From the NCBI GenBank assembly GCA_020637335.1, contig JACJWC010000007.1, positions 124,001 through 188,000 of the forward strand: a DNA stretch of 64,000 nucleotides, read 5' to 3'. Shown in pieces: positions 25,773 through 34,904 of this stretch (positions are counted from its first letter, which is position 1; each line of letters starts with the position of its first letter). A program made the position numbers and the translations under genes. Source of the stretch: Acidobacteriota bacterium (GTDB lineage: Bacteria > Acidobacteriota > Holophagae > Acanthopleuribacterales > Acanthopleuribacteraceae). The notes below the pieces were generated by a model. The model ran no database searches. It was not told the origin of the DNA and worked only from the letters and a program-made list of their open reading frames with translations.

Positions 25773-26748
25773 TCAGCCAATAGAAACGCGACCCAAACGC
25801 ACACCGGGCCCCGACCAAATCGTCACCTGGACCCATCGCCTTCAATACATCGCATTCCGTTTCTTTAAGGCACTGGTTTGGCTGTCGCCCCTTTGGCTCA
25901 TGCGCGCACTTGGCAGCGTGTTCGGCTGGTGTTACTGGGCCTTTGACAAGCGCCACCGCCAGGTCGCTTTAATAAATTTTGACCTGGTTTTTGGTCAGGC
26001 AAAACCAGAAGACGAGAAACAACAAGAAGTGAAAAAGGCCTTCATTCATTTTGGCCAAGCCCTAATGGAAACTCTTTGGTTCCAACGCTTAAACACGAAA
26101 AACCACATGAAGTACGTGGTCATTGAAGGCATGAACGGATTTTATGAGGCCTTAGAACACGGCAAAGGCTTGTTGTTGTGCAGTGCTCATTATGGCAACT
26201 GGGAATTGTTGGCCAATACCTTGGGTCTATTAAAGATTCCCTTATCCGTGATGGCCCGACCCATCGACAATCCACTTGTGCATGTCGAGGTAGAAAAGCT
26301 GCGCACGCAAAGCGGAAATCGGGTCATTTACAAACATAAATCGGCGCGCAAAGTGATTGGCGATCTTAAGGAAAATCGGGTGGTTGGCGTTGTCAACGAC
26401 CAGGATGTCCACGATCAAAACCGCATCTTTTGCGATTTTTTTGGCCACCAAGCCACCGCCACACCCTTGCCTGCAACCCTGGCCTACAAGTTCGGGACAC
26501 CGCTCATCTGCGGATTTTCTGAGCCCATCGGCAAAGGTCGCTATTTATTGCGGTTTAGTCCCCTCATCTGGCCAGACCCCACGAGCCCCCAGGAACAGGA
26601 AATTCAACGCATAACCCTTCAATTGAACCGCGAATTGGAACAGCAAATCCAAAAAAGCCCAACCTACTGGCTGTGGATGCACAAGCGCTTTAAAACCACG
26701 CCCGAAGGACCCAACCCCATATATCAGCAGACGCGTAAAGTCGAATAA
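25765..26748 (+). CDS. Lipid A biosynthesis acyltransferase (LpxL/HtrB family)
   Basis: 327 residues from ATG 25765. One N-terminal membrane segment (ALVWLSPLWLMRALGSVFGW) precedes the catalytic HxxxxE motif (LLCSAHYGNWELLANTL), the NDQDVHD segment and, near the C terminus, SPTYWLWMHKRFKT, all typical of the family. These enzymes add secondary acyl chains to lipid A on the cytoplasmic face, pointing to a Gram-negative envelope. It is translationally coupled to the upstream DUF374 gene. Confidence 0.9.
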   Translation: MTDQPIETRPKRTPGPDQIVTWTHRLQYIAFRFFKALVWLSPLWLMRALGSVFGWCYWAFDKRHRQVALINFDLVFGQAKPEDEKQQEVKKAFIHFGQALMETLWFQRLNTKNHMKYVVIEGMNGFYEALEHGKGLLLCSAHYGNWELLANTLGLLKIPLSVMARPIDNPLVHVEVEKLRTQSGNRVIYKHKSARKVIGDLKENRVVGVVNDQDVHDQNRIFCDFFGHQATATPLPATLAYKFGTPLICGFSEPIGKGRYLLRFSPLIWPDPTSPQEQEIQRITLQLNRELEQQIQKSPTYWLWMHKRFKTTPEGPNPIYQQTRKVE

Positions 26749-26766
26749 GCCATTTATCATCAAATT

Positions 26767-26797
26767 TTGGCTGACGTTCCTACCTTTCAGGTACAAT
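26767..26797 (+). promoter_or_regulatory. Possible promoter of the hybrid kinase gene
   Basis: -10 TACAAT at 26792-26797 and a -35-like TTGGCT at 26767-26772 with a 19-base spacer, about 60 bases before the GTG start at 26857. The spacing is long, so this is tentative. Confidence 0.3.
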
Positions 26798-26856
26798 AAA
26801 ACCAATAAAACACGTTGCCCTGGCAGTCTATTACCTTCAGGGTTTTGTGAGATGCG

Positions 26857-29800
26857 GTGGGGGCCAAAAGCGTTGTGACGAAAACAGCCAATCCATTTGG
26901 AGCGCATTCTCTTGACTTGGCCATCGAAACCGCCAATATGGCCTTGTGGTATTGGGATGTTTCAGCTGGCATTATTCAGTGGTACGCTTTTATCCCCTCC
27001 AATCTGGGCTTTACCTTGGATGTGTTACCGCACAACAACGTCGAGTTTTGGGAATCCATCCATCCCGAAGACCGCGATTTGGTGCGTGTCCAAACCATCG
27101 CCTGCCTTAAAGGCTTCTCCGATCAATTCGTCTCTGAACACCGCTTCCTAAAGCCGGATGGTACTTACAGCTGGGTCGAATCCAGGGGGCGGATCGTCGA
27201 ATCCAATGGGACTCAGGTCACGAAAATGCAGGGCGTCCTAATGGAGATTGGCGCTCGCAAACGGGCCGAAGAGGTTTTACGCCGGTCCAGCGAGAATTTG
27301 AAACGCATCCTGAATCGGTTACCGGGCACTATTCTGGTGGTCGACGAATGGGGCGGCATCCGATTTATGACCAAGGACGAAGGACTGCCCAATCAACCGC
27401 AAAATTTTTTGGATTGGGTAGCTCAACCCGTCCAGTCCGCAACCCGTTCGGCCCTGCACCGCGCCATTCATCTCAACGAACCCGGAGTGATTGAAGTCAA
27501 GATGCAAGGCATCTCCAGCGAGTGGCGCTGGTACAACCTCCACTTCTCGCCCATGATCCACGGTACAGAAAAAGAAGCCATGGTTATTGCGGAAGATATA
27601 ACCGAACGCAAAAAAGCCGAGCAGGTTCTTTTCCGCCTCGCAGAGGGGACCCGGGGCCAGGTTGGAGAACTTTTTTTCAGCCGCATCGTGGAACACTTGG
27701 CCGAAACCGTTGAGGCAGATTACACCATTATTGCCACCCTTTCGGATAAACAACCGGGAATAGCCCGCACCGTAGCCGTATTTGGGCCTGATGGAATTCA
27801 AAGCAACTTCGAATATCAGCTCGAAGGTTCACCCTGCTATGACGTGTGGCAACGCGGGATTTGTGTTTTTCCCAATGATGTGCACTCGTTGTTCCCCAAG
27901 GACCAAATGCTGATCGAAATGGGCATCAAAGCCTATATTGGCGTTCCCTTGGTTTCTTCAACTGGCGAAACCATTGGGCTCATGGCCAGCTTGTTCTGCC
28001 AACCGCTTACGGAACGGGCTTTTCAAGTATCCACCTTAACGGTTTTCGCCAATCGAGCGGCTCTGGAACTGGAACGGCAACGGGACGAACAACGCCTCAA
28101 CGAGCACCGCGAACGCTATGAACTGCTCTTTGCAACCATTCAAGATGCCCTGATCATGATTCGCGAGTCCGATCTAACCGTTGCAGAAGCCAACCAAAAG
28201 GCCTGTGAACTTTATGGTTATGAACCGCATGAATGGTTTGGTTTGGATGCCATGTCGCTTTCAGCAGAGCCTGATCTCAGCTATCAGGCCCTTCAAGAAC
28301 TCTTCGAAATGCATCCATCCCGACGCCACAAGGTCGAAAGGCTTCACCGGCGCAAGGACGGCAGCACTTTCCAAGTCGAAAGCACCTTGAGTTTGATGGA
28401 ATTCCGCGGTGAACGCATTATTTGTGCCTTAGTCCGCGACGTGTCCGAACGCATCCAACAGCAACAGTTGCTCGCTCGCAATACTCGACTCTTGGAACAA
28501 TCCCAATCCGCATCGCGAGTGGGCGGTTGGGAATTTGACCGCAAGCGCAAAGCCCTGTACTGGACGGATCAGATGTTCCTCATCCTTGAGTTTCCAGGCA
28601 GTTACAGTCCCAATTGGGAAGAGTTTATGGGCTTGGTCACACCCGAATGGCAGCCGCCGCTGGAACGCGCCATTGAGCGTCTGTTCAATCAAAACCAACA
28701 CCTGGACTTGGATTTGGAGATGTTCACCAAAAACCTCAACCGCAAGTGGGTGCGTTTGGTGGCCAGCAGCAGCGATCGCAACACCTTTTTTGGCGCCTTA
28801 CAGGACATCCACAAACAAAAAACGCTTGAATACCAATTGGCCCAAACCCAGAAAGTCGAGAGTATTGGCCGATTGGCAGGCGGAGTTGCCCACGATTTTA
28901 ACAACCTGCTGACCACCATCATTGGCTATTCCGAATTGGCGCGCGACCCCAAAACCTCCAACCTACAGGAATGCTTAAGTCAAATCAGCGAGGCCGCCGA
29001 GAAAGGCGCCTTCCTGACCAAACAACTGCTCGGCTTTGCCCGAAAACAAATGTCCCACCCACAGGTCGTGGATCTCAATGAACAGATCCACAAGACCACC
29101 GCCTGGTTGGGCCGCCTCCTGGGTGAAGATATTCAAGTAGAAGAACATCTACAAAGTGATTTACCACCTGTTTTAATGGATCCCAGTCAATTTGAGCAGG
29201 TCATTCTCAATCTGGCTATCAATGCCCGAGATGCCATGCCAGAGGGTGGCAAGTTAATTTTGGAATCCAGTAAGTCCAATCCGAGCCAGCGCCATTTGGC
29301 GCCCCTTTCGCTCTCTCTCAATAACGAACAGTATCTATGCCTGGCCATTAAAGACTCTGGCAGTGGCATCGAATCCGAGGTTCTGCCTCATATTTTTGAA
29401 CCGTTTTTCACAACTAAACCCGTTGGTAAAGGAACCGGCCTGGGGCTATCCAACTGTTATGGCATTATGAAACAAAACAAGGGCTTTATTTTTGCCGATA
29501 GTGTGCCGAATCGGGGCACCACATTCCTGCTCTACTTCCTGATTGAGAAGCAAAGGAAAGTTGAGGCTGCGGCGCCGAGCAAACCCATTAGCAGCCAAGT
29601 TGGAAAAGAGTTTTTATTAGTAGTCGAGGACGATGAACTCATCCGCGAAATGGTCGCCTCCTTTTTGCAAAAAATGGGCTATCAGATTTTGACGGCCATG
29701 AACGGAGAAGAGGCGCTAAGCCTGATCAAAGGTCGCGAATCCGAAATCGATATGCTGTTGACCGATATCGTCATGCCCAAGATGGGCGGGGTCGAGTTAA

Positions 29801-29967
29801 CCCGTAAGTTGCGCCAAATCAAACCCGATTTAAGGGTTTTGTACACGTCCGGTTATACCCAAAAACCCATCCTGGAAAATGAAGGCAGTACGCCGCCGTT
29901 CCTACCCAAGCCTTTTTCGTTGCCCGATCTGTCCCGTAAAGTGCGTGAGGTCCTGCAACGCAATTAA
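26857..29967 (+). CDS. Hybrid sensor histidine kinase (PAS/GAF/PAS, HisKA, HATPase, receiver)
   Basis: 1036 residues from GTG 26857; GTG 26875 is an alternative. Order: a PAS domain (~15-125), a second PAS (~135-255), GAF (~265-405), PAS (~418-540), a further PAS-like region (~545-660), then HisKA with phospho-accepting His679 in GGVAHDFNNLLTTIIGY. The HATPase follows with N box NLAINARDAMPEG, DSGSGIE, FEPFFTTK and GKGTGLGLS, then a C-terminal receiver with VVEDDE and Asp970 in LLTDIVMPKMGG. No membrane segment, so it senses cytoplasmic signals. Its partner regulator is not adjacent. Confidence 0.93.
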   Translation: MGAKSVVTKTANPFGAHSLDLAIETANMALWYWDVSAGIIQWYAFIPSNLGFTLDVLPHNNVEFWESIHPEDRDLVRVQTIACLKGFSDQFVSEHRFLKPDGTYSWVESRGRIVESNGTQVTKMQGVLMEIGARKRAEEVLRRSSENLKRILNRLPGTILVVDEWGGIRFMTKDEGLPNQPQNFLDWVAQPVQSATRSALHRAIHLNEPGVIEVKMQGISSEWRWYNLHFSPMIHGTEKEAMVIAEDITERKKAEQVLFRLAEGTRGQVGELFFSRIVEHLAETVEADYTIIATLSDKQPGIARTVAVFGPDGIQSNFEYQLEGSPCYDVWQRGICVFPNDVHSLFPKDQMLIEMGIKAYIGVPLVSSTGETIGLMASLFCQPLTERAFQVSTLTVFANRAALELERQRDEQRLNEHRERYELLFATIQDALIMIRESDLTVAEANQKACELYGYEPHEWFGLDAMSLSAEPDLSYQALQELFEMHPSRRHKVERLHRRKDGSTFQVESTLSLMEFRGERIICALVRDVSERIQQQQLLARNTRLLEQSQSASRVGGWEFDRKRKALYWTDQMFLILEFPGSYSPNWEEFMGLVTPEWQPPLERAIERLFNQNQHLDLDLEMFTKNLNRKWVRLVASSSDRNTFFGALQDIHKQKTLEYQLAQTQKVESIGRLAGGVAHDFNNLLTTIIGYSELARDPKTSNLQECLSQISEAAEKGAFLTKQLLGFARKQMSHPQVVDLNEQIHKTTAWLGRLLGEDIQVEEHLQSDLPPVLMDPSQFEQVILNLAINARDAMPEGGKLILESSKSNPSQRHLAPLSLSLNNEQYLCLAIKDSGSGIESEVLPHIFEPFFTTKPVGKGTGLGLSNCYGIMKQNKGFIFADSVPNRGTTFLLYFLIEKQRKVEAAAPSKPISSQVGKEFLLVVEDDELIREMVASFLQKMGYQILTAMNGEEALSLIKGRESEIDMLLTDIVMPKMGGVELTRKLRQIKPDLRVLYTSGYTQKPILENEGSTPPFLPKPFSLPDLSRKVREVLQRN

Positions 29968-29975
29968 GCAATGGC

Positions 29976-30004
29976 TTGGCTTTATTTGCTTCATTGCCTA
30001 AAAT
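29976..30004 (+). promoter_or_regulatory. Probable promoter of the methyltransferase gene
   Basis: -35 TTGGCT (29976-29981), a 17-base spacer and -10 TAAAAT (29999-30004) lie just after the kinase stop and 32 bases before the methyltransferase ATG, suggesting separate transcription of that gene. Confidence 0.45.
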
Positions 30005-30035
30005 GGGCTCTTTGATTTAAAGGCATAACCCCTGC

Positions 30036-30800
30036 ATGACCTTGATTTCTGGATACAACCAATCTGCTTGGGAAGCGCTCATCGACCAGGACAGATTAAA
30101 CCCCAAACAAACCCCAAGGAAACGCTGGCGCAAAGCACAGGCTGCGGAACAGGCCTTTTGGCGCAATTGGCGCCAGAACCCGCTTTATGGCCACATTGAT
30201 TTGGCGGGGTTCTGGGCTGATGTCTTAGCCAAAACAGGTGGACCTCGCCTGGCAGGCCATATCTTGGACATCGGCTGTGGCCCTGTACCTGCCCTCAATT
30301 TCTGGCGCGATGCAGAAACCCAGGCTTTGGGTGTTGACCCTCTGGCAGCCTTCTATTCAGAAAACCATATAGTCGAGAGTGGGCCAGGCCTGGAACCGAT
30401 CGCCATGTGGTGCGGCGGCGGTGAATCTATCCCCATCCGCGACCAGGTTGCCGATCAGGTCTTTTGTTTCAATGTTTTGGACCACGTTGCCCAAGCGGAA
30501 TCGGTTCTCCAGGAGATTCGCCGAATCCTGAAACCCGATGGGTTTGCCCGGATTTATGTCCACACCTTCAAAGCCTGGATTTGCCCCTTCCTTTTTTGGG
30601 ACACGCCCCATGTCTATCACTGGAGTCCAAGCCAATTTGAGGCCTTGCTACAGAACCATGGCTTTCGGATTCAAACCGTCCTGCATGAGCCCAAAACCTT
30701 TGATTTACCCTCCAGCCTGTGGGGCCGTTTGCGCAATTTGCCCTACTGGGTGGCCAGTCATACCGCTTATACCTCGTATTTCCAGCTGACCCTGGCCTGA
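30036..30800 (+). CDS. Class I SAM-dependent methyltransferase
   Basis: 254 residues. SAM motif I is ILDIGCGPVPALNFW, the acidic motif II is LGVDPLAAFY, and motif post-III (VADQVFCFNVLDHV, then LQEIRRILKPDGFARIYV) matches the Methyltransf_11/UbiE-like group. The N-terminal 80 residues are helical and rich in Trp, Arg and Gln. It stands alone between the hybrid kinase and the SPFH gene, so context gives no substrate. Confidence 0.82.
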   Translation: MTLISGYNQSAWEALIDQDRLNPKQTPRKRWRKAQAAEQAFWRNWRQNPLYGHIDLAGFWADVLAKTGGPRLAGHILDIGCGPVPALNFWRDAETQALGVDPLAAFYSENHIVESGPGLEPIAMWCGGGESIPIRDQVADQVFCFNVLDHVAQAESVLQEIRRILKPDGFARIYVHTFKAWICPFLFWDTPHVYHWSPSQFEALLQNHGFRIQTVLHEPKTFDLPSSLWGRLRNLPYWVASHTAYTSYFQLTLA

Positions 30801-30994
30801 TCCCAACCAAAACCGCTGCTGACCAGCCCGAAACGTACCCTTGCATGGGATTACTAAGTAAGTCCAATCAACTGGTGTTGCGAGGGATAAAGCCCAAACG
30901 CGGAAGCGAGTTTCAGGACCCATAGCAATGCCCCCCGTGGCATCCCAATGCAAAACCCTGCCACCCAGAAACTTTTTTTATCAGCTTTCGTTTT

Positions 30995-31024
30995 TATAGT
31001 AATGTGATATCGTTTTGATATCAC
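30995..31024 (+). promoter_or_regulatory. -10 box and perfect palindromic operator before the SPFH gene
   Basis: A TATAGT -10 (30995-31000) is followed at 31004-31024 by a perfect inverted repeat, arms GTGATATC and GATATCAC with centre GTTTT, covering the predicted transcription start and ending 11 bases before the ATG. The ribbon-helix-helix protein encoded second in this operon is an obvious candidate to bind it. Confidence 0.55.
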
Positions 31025-31035
31025 CGGAGGTTGTG

Positions 31036-31902
31036 ATGAAAACAGAAGATCGATTGTACGAAACGTCTGCTGGGGGTTCAGCCCTGTTCCTGAACATCAT
31101 GGGTTACCTGCTTGCCCTGTTCCTGTTTATCTTTGTCCATATTCCCTTGGCCATCGTGGCTGCAGCTTTGTTATTGGTTGGCATGATCATTATGAGTACG
31201 GGGTTTTACACCCTTCAACCCAATCAAACGGCTGTTGTCACGTTGTTTGGCGCTTATAAAGGCATTGTGAAACGCGAGGGATTTCATTGGTTTAACCCAT
31301 TCACGATTCGCAAAAAAATCAGTATGCGTACGCGTAACTTCACTACCGAAGTCCTCAAAGTGAACGATGCCATGGGCAATCCCATTGAGATCGGTGCTGT
31401 CGTGGTCTGGAAGGTACGCAATGCGGCCCAAGCCGTTTTTGACGTGGACCACTTCGAGGAGTACGTCGAAACGCAAAGTGAAAGCGCGATTCGCCATTTG
31501 GCCTCGCTTTTCCCTTATGACACGCCCCATTCCGAAGGAACTCTTTCGCTGCGCGGCAGTACGGAGGAAGTCAATGAATTGCTGGCTAAAGAACTCCAAG
31601 AACGCCTGTCCAAGGCTGGGGTGGACGTAGAGGAGTCCCGCCTGTCTCACCTAGCTTATGCGCCTGAGATTGCGGGTGCCATGCTGCAACGCCAGCAGGC
31701 CCAGGCAGTGGTGGATGCGCGCAACACGATTGTTGAGGGCGCCGTTTCTATGGTGCAAATGGCTCTGGATCGCCTAAAGGACGAAAAAGTTATCGTTCTG
31801 GATGAAGAGCGTAAGGCTGCCATGGTCTCCAACCTCCTGGTCGTGCTCTGCGGGGACAAAGCCGCCCAGCCGGTTTTGAACACGAGCACCTTGTACCACT
31901 GA
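31036..31902 (+). CDS. SPFH/Band 7 domain membrane protein
   Basis: About 288 residues from ATG 31036 with CGGAGG eight bases upstream. Two adjacent N-terminal membrane helices (about 20-57) precede an SPFH domain: GFYTLQPNQTAVVTLFGAYK, REGFHWFNPF, VVVWKVRNAAQAVFDVDHF. The C-terminal helical part contains the flotillin/prohibitin-like pattern KAGVDVEESRLSHLAYAPEI and an Ala/Gln-rich coiled region. Such proteins scaffold membrane microdomains and often control proteases. It is co-transcribed with a small ribbon-helix-helix gene. Confidence 0.88.
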   Translation: MKTEDRLYETSAGGSALFLNIMGYLLALFLFIFVHIPLAIVAAALLLVGMIIMSTGFYTLQPNQTAVVTLFGAYKGIVKREGFHWFNPFTIRKKISMRTRNFTTEVLKVNDAMGNPIEIGAVVVWKVRNAAQAVFDVDHFEEYVETQSESAIRHLASLFPYDTPHSEGTLSLRGSTEEVNELLAKELQERLSKAGVDVEESRLSHLAYAPEIAGAMLQRQQAQAVVDARNTIVEGAVSMVQMALDRLKDEKVIVLDEERKAAMVSNLLVVLCGDKAAQPVLNTSTLYH

Positions 31903-31909
31903 GGACGTT

Positions 31910-32071
31910 GTGGCAGAAAAGAAATCCGTTCTTTTGCGGATGTCCCCTGAACTCTGGCAGGCACTAAACCAATGGGCCGAGCAGGAATTCCGTTCCTTAA
32001 ATGGTCAGATCGAGTATCTCCTGACCCAAGCCGTCAAAAACAGACAAAAGAAGAAAGAACAGGACAAATAA
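31910..32071 (+). CDS. Small Arc-like ribbon-helix-helix DNA-binding protein
   Basis: 53 residues, GTG start with a GAGG site (31901-31904) at the end of the SPFH gene, which stops at 31902. The N terminus KKSVLLRMSPELWQALNQWA forms a beta strand and first helix, and EFRSLNGQIEYLLTQAVKN the second helix with the typical SLNGQIEYLL pattern of Arc/MetJ-type repressors. The tail is basic (NRQKKKEQDK). It likely autoregulates the operon through the palindrome at 31004-31024; this is inference. Confidence 0.8.
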   Translation: MAEKKSVLLRMSPELWQALNQWAEQEFRSLNGQIEYLLTQAVKNRQKKKEQDK

Positions 32072-32100
32072 AAAAGGCCCTCACGAAGAGGGCCTTTTGT
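32071..32100. terminator. Bidirectional rho-independent terminator
   Basis: A perfect nine-base stem AAGGCCCTC / GAGGGCCTT with loop ACGAA, with A residues before and T residues after, between the convergent RHH and lipoprotein genes. It serves both transcripts. Confidence 0.85.
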
Positions 32101-32121
32101 TATTGATCGCGGTAAGCCGAA

Positions 32122-32688
32122 TTATTCAGCGCTACCGAAAGCAACCAATTCCGTTGTGGAAACGGAAGTTACAGATTTCACCAAACCGCCAGCACGAACC
32201 TGAGAAGACATCCAGGTTTCAACTTTGCCGGCTTCGGTTTCAACCGAAGATTTTTTGCAAGCCAGGGATTGACCAGCGATTTCAACCGTTTCATCCGTCA
32301 TTTCAACAGCGGGCGCTTCCGTTGCTTCCGTGGCAACAGCTTCAGGAGCAGTCAACGGGAGGGTCATGGTTTGAGACATCGTGTTGCCAGCGACGGTCGT
32401 TTCCATGTTGTAGGTAACGCTGTCAGCAGTGACTTCGGTTACGGTGTATTTCATTTCGGTCGTCATGCCAGCGGCTTCGGTTTTGTATTGAGCCCAGTCA
32501 CCAACTTTGGCATTTGCCCACGGATGATCCATGGATTTTTCTTCAGTTGCAGGTGCCGTTTCTTCAGCGGGAGCCGGAGCGGGAGCTTCAGCGGTTTCGG
32601 TTGCCGGGGCAGCCGGCGCTTCAGTTTTTTCACCACAGTTAAAAAGGGTGAACGCAGCGATCATTAAAAGAAACATCAATTTTTTCAT
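32122..32688 (-). CDS. Lipoprotein with acidic Ala/Pro/Thr/Glu-rich linker
   Basis: 188 residues from ATG 32688, with GAGGAGG upstream. Signal peptide and lipobox: FLLMIAAFTLFNC, the Cys being the lipidation site. A 40-residue linker of Ala, Pro, Thr and Glu would span away from the membrane. The C-terminal domain has repeated beta-strand patterns (GDWAQYKTEAAGMTTEMKYT; VTEVTADSVTYNMET) as in small beta-sandwich lipoproteins. Function unknown. The strong -35 of its promoter suggests good expression. Confidence 0.82.
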   Translation of the reverse strand: MKKLMFLLMIAAFTLFNCGEKTEAPAAPATETAEAPAPAPAEETAPATEEKSMDHPWANAKVGDWAQYKTEAAGMTTEMKYTVTEVTADSVTYNMETTVAGNTMSQTMTLPLTAPEAVATEATEAPAVEMTDETVEIAGQSLACKKSSVETEAGKVETWMSSQVRAGGLVKSVTSVSTTELVAFGSAE

Positions 32689-32715
32689 GTAGCGAGACCT
32701 CCTCACACGGCCGCT

Positions 32716-32745
32716 ACTATGCGATAGCAGGCCAAGTGGTGTCAA
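32716..32745 (-). promoter_or_regulatory. Promoter of the lipoprotein gene
   Basis: On the minus strand a perfect -35 TTGACA (32740-32745), an 18-base spacer and -10 CATAGT (32716-32721) lie about 30 bases before the lipoprotein start codon. Confidence 0.5.
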
Positions 32746-32792
32746 GTATTAGCGCCCATCGTCCACTATAAAGGACAATTTTGTGGGCAAAA

Positions 32793-33833
32793 CTACATTT
32801 TGCACCCATTTGAGCGGTAAGTCAGGCTTGCGAGCCGGTGCAGAAGCCGCGCACCAACATTGGTATCCCATTCGTCATCGGGATCTTTGGCATTGGGCGC
32901 AACTTCTACCAAGTCAAAACCCACAATTTTGCGGCCACTCGCAACCACTTGTTCTAAGAGGTAAACCGCCTGATTAAAGCTCAACCCACCAGGAACTGGC
33001 GTGCCGGTGTGCGGGCAACAGGCGGGGTCCAATCCATCGATATCAAACGAGACGTAAACTTCTTTGGGTAAGGGTTTGAGAATTTCTTGACAGATCGCAT
33101 GCCAGGAACAGCCTTGAAACAATTTGGCCTGGATCAGATGATCGTAAAAAGCATGGATGGAAGGATGGTTCTCGGCGATTTGGGCCTCATCCTCACTAAA
33201 ATCGCGAACCCCCACCGAAACCAGGGCTGCCAGCTCGGGAATTTCGTGGACCAAGTTATACATGATGGAGGCATGCGAATATAAAAATCCTTCATAGGCC
33301 ACGCGCAAATCTGCATGAGCATCAAAATGCAGGATGCCCATCCCGGGATAACGGTCAAAATGGGCCAAAATGGAACCGTAGGGCGATGCGTGATCCCCAC
33401 CTAAAATTGCGACCCGTTTACCTTCCTCAAGGAGGCTTGCTACCAGGCAGCGCAGTTCCACATTTAATTGATCGCCAATTTGGTTAATCTTTTCCAAGTC
33501 ATGGCGCAATTTGCCTTGAACCCGACCTCCCGCTTCGATAATGGGCAAGGCCAGGGCAGAACATTCGCGGTTCCAAGTTCGCCACTTCTCTGAAATCGGA
33601 AGCATGGCCACTTCTTGTCCAAAGGAACGCTGCAGTTGCGGATCAAAAAGATCCAACTGATGCGAGGCCTTCACGATGGCGTCAGGTGCGGCGGCGGTAC
33701 CTCTGCCATAGGAAGTCGTTACCTCCCAGGGAACGCCTATTACCACAATCTGTTGCTGCGACTCTTCCAGGTAAAACCCAAAAAGACCCGCATCCGCGGG
33801 GGGCGGTCCGTCGATGAAAGAACCCGATTTCAT
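32793..33833 (-). CDS. Arginase/agmatinase/formimidoylglutamase-family hydrolase
   Basis: 346 residues. All dinuclear manganese motifs of the ureohydrolase fold are present: AILGGDHASPYG, LHFDAHADLR and VYVSFDIDGLDPACCPHTGT. The length exceeds a typical agmatinase by ~30 residues, mainly in an insert near residues 60-120. Possible substrates are agmatine, guanidino acids or formiminoglutamate. HutF at 62139 uses a different route for formiminoglutamate, so a role in arginine or polyamine metabolism seems more likely, but I cannot decide. A GGAGAGG site precedes the ATG. Confidence 0.88.
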   Translation of the reverse strand: MKSGSFIDGPPPADAGLFGFYLEESQQQIVVIGVPWEVTTSYGRGTAAAPDAIVKASHQLDLFDPQLQRSFGQEVAMLPISEKWRTWNRECSALALPIIEAGGRVQGKLRHDLEKINQIGDQLNVELRCLVASLLEEGKRVAILGGDHASPYGSILAHFDRYPGMGILHFDAHADLRVAYEGFLYSHASIMYNLVHEIPELAALVSVGVRDFSEDEAQIAENHPSIHAFYDHLIQAKLFQGCSWHAICQEILKPLPKEVYVSFDIDGLDPACCPHTGTPVPGGLSFNQAVYLLEQVVASGRKIVGFDLVEVAPNAKDPDDEWDTNVGARLLHRLASLTYRSNGCKM

Positions 33834-33944
33834 GTTGCCCTCTCCGGCACCTAGTCGTTGCCGTCGCTTCTTATTCTAGACACAACTATGAAGCTCCGTC
33901 ACAAAAATTAAGCGGGGTTTCCCTCTAGTTTACGGTCTAAGCCT

Positions 33945-33953
33945 TGCTATAGT
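33945..33953 (+). promoter_or_regulatory. Extended -10 element before the M28 peptidase gene
   Basis: TG-C-TATAGT forms an extended -10 (33945-33953) about 20 bases before the ATG at 33972. No clear -35 is seen, which fits the extended type, but the leader would be short. Confidence 0.35.
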
Positions 33954-33971
33954 TTGGCCAGAGGTGGCGCG

Positions 33972-34886
33972 ATGCTAATTTACGTGTGGTTATGGGGATG
34001 GGGTGTTCAGGCACAACTTGAGGCACACGTCCAATACTTGGCATCGGATAGTTTAAAAGGTCGGCCCTACCCTTCGGTCCAACTGGATCAAGCCGCGGAT
34101 TACATTGTCGAACGCTTTAAAGAAATGGGCATTCAACCGCTGGAATCGGGCTATTTCCAAAAGGGCCCGGATCAACTCACCAATGTCGTGGCCTGGATTC
34201 CCGGCACACAATCTGAGGTCATTGTTTTAAGTGCCCATTACGATCATATTGGCATGGCCAAATCGGGTCCAGATCTCATCTTCAACGGCGCGAACGACAA
34301 CGCGAGCGGGGTCGCGGTAATGCTGGAGGTTGCCCGCATATTGAAAGCCCGACCCACCCCAAAATACACAATCCTGTTTACTGCATTTTCAGGCGAAGAA
34401 GCCGGCATGCTGGGCAGCCGCTATTTTGTGAATCATCCGCCCATAACGCTCGAACGGATCCGTTTCCAACTCAACCTGGAACAAGTCGGCCGCTGGGACG
34501 AACTGGATCCTGCGCCCAACCAACCCCCCAAGGCCGTTTCTTTAACCGGCTTTACCTATACGGATGCGGAAAGCGTCATGGGACCATTGGCTAAGGCTAA
34601 TGGTTTGACCTTAATTGGACACCCGGTAAATTCGCAACGCTATTTCACCCGCTCCGACAACGCGTCCTTTGCCTTTGCCGGCATCCCTTGCCATACCTTG
34701 AGCGCTTGTTATGCCTTTCCCGATTATCATGGCGTCGATGATGAATGGGAAAAACTGGATTTTGCCTTCATGGCCCAAATCGTTACAATGGTGGCCGAAA
34801 GCATTCAAACCTGGGCCGAATCCGGCCAAACTCCGGTGTGGAACCCTATTCCTCAAACCGAACCCTTCCGGCGGGCCCAACCTTAG
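33972..34886 (+). CDS. Secreted M28-family zinc aminopeptidase
   Basis: About 304 residues from ATG 33972 with an AGAGG site upstream. The N terminus (MLIYVWLWGWGVQAQ) is a short signal peptide. Zinc ligands and catalytic residues of M28 are visible: SAHYDHIG (His), GANDNASGVA (bridging Asp), FTAFSGEEAGMLGS (catalytic Glu pair), LNLEQVGR, and a late His in FPDYHGVDD. It cleaves N-terminal residues from peptides in the periplasm or outside. It is followed 18 bases on by the M2 peptidase, forming a peptide-degradation pair. Confidence 0.88.
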   Translation: MLIYVWLWGWGVQAQLEAHVQYLASDSLKGRPYPSVQLDQAADYIVERFKEMGIQPLESGYFQKGPDQLTNVVAWIPGTQSEVIVLSAHYDHIGMAKSGPDLIFNGANDNASGVAVMLEVARILKARPTPKYTILFTAFSGEEAGMLGSRYFVNHPPITLERIRFQLNLEQVGRWDELDPAPNQPPKAVSLTGFTYTDAESVMGPLAKANGLTLIGHPVNSQRYFTRSDNASFAFAGIPCHTLSACYAFPDYHGVDDEWEKLDFAFMAQIVTMVAESIQTWAESGQTPVWNPIPQTEPFRRAQP

Positions 34887-34904
34887 ATTTTTTGGAGGAT
34901 CTTT

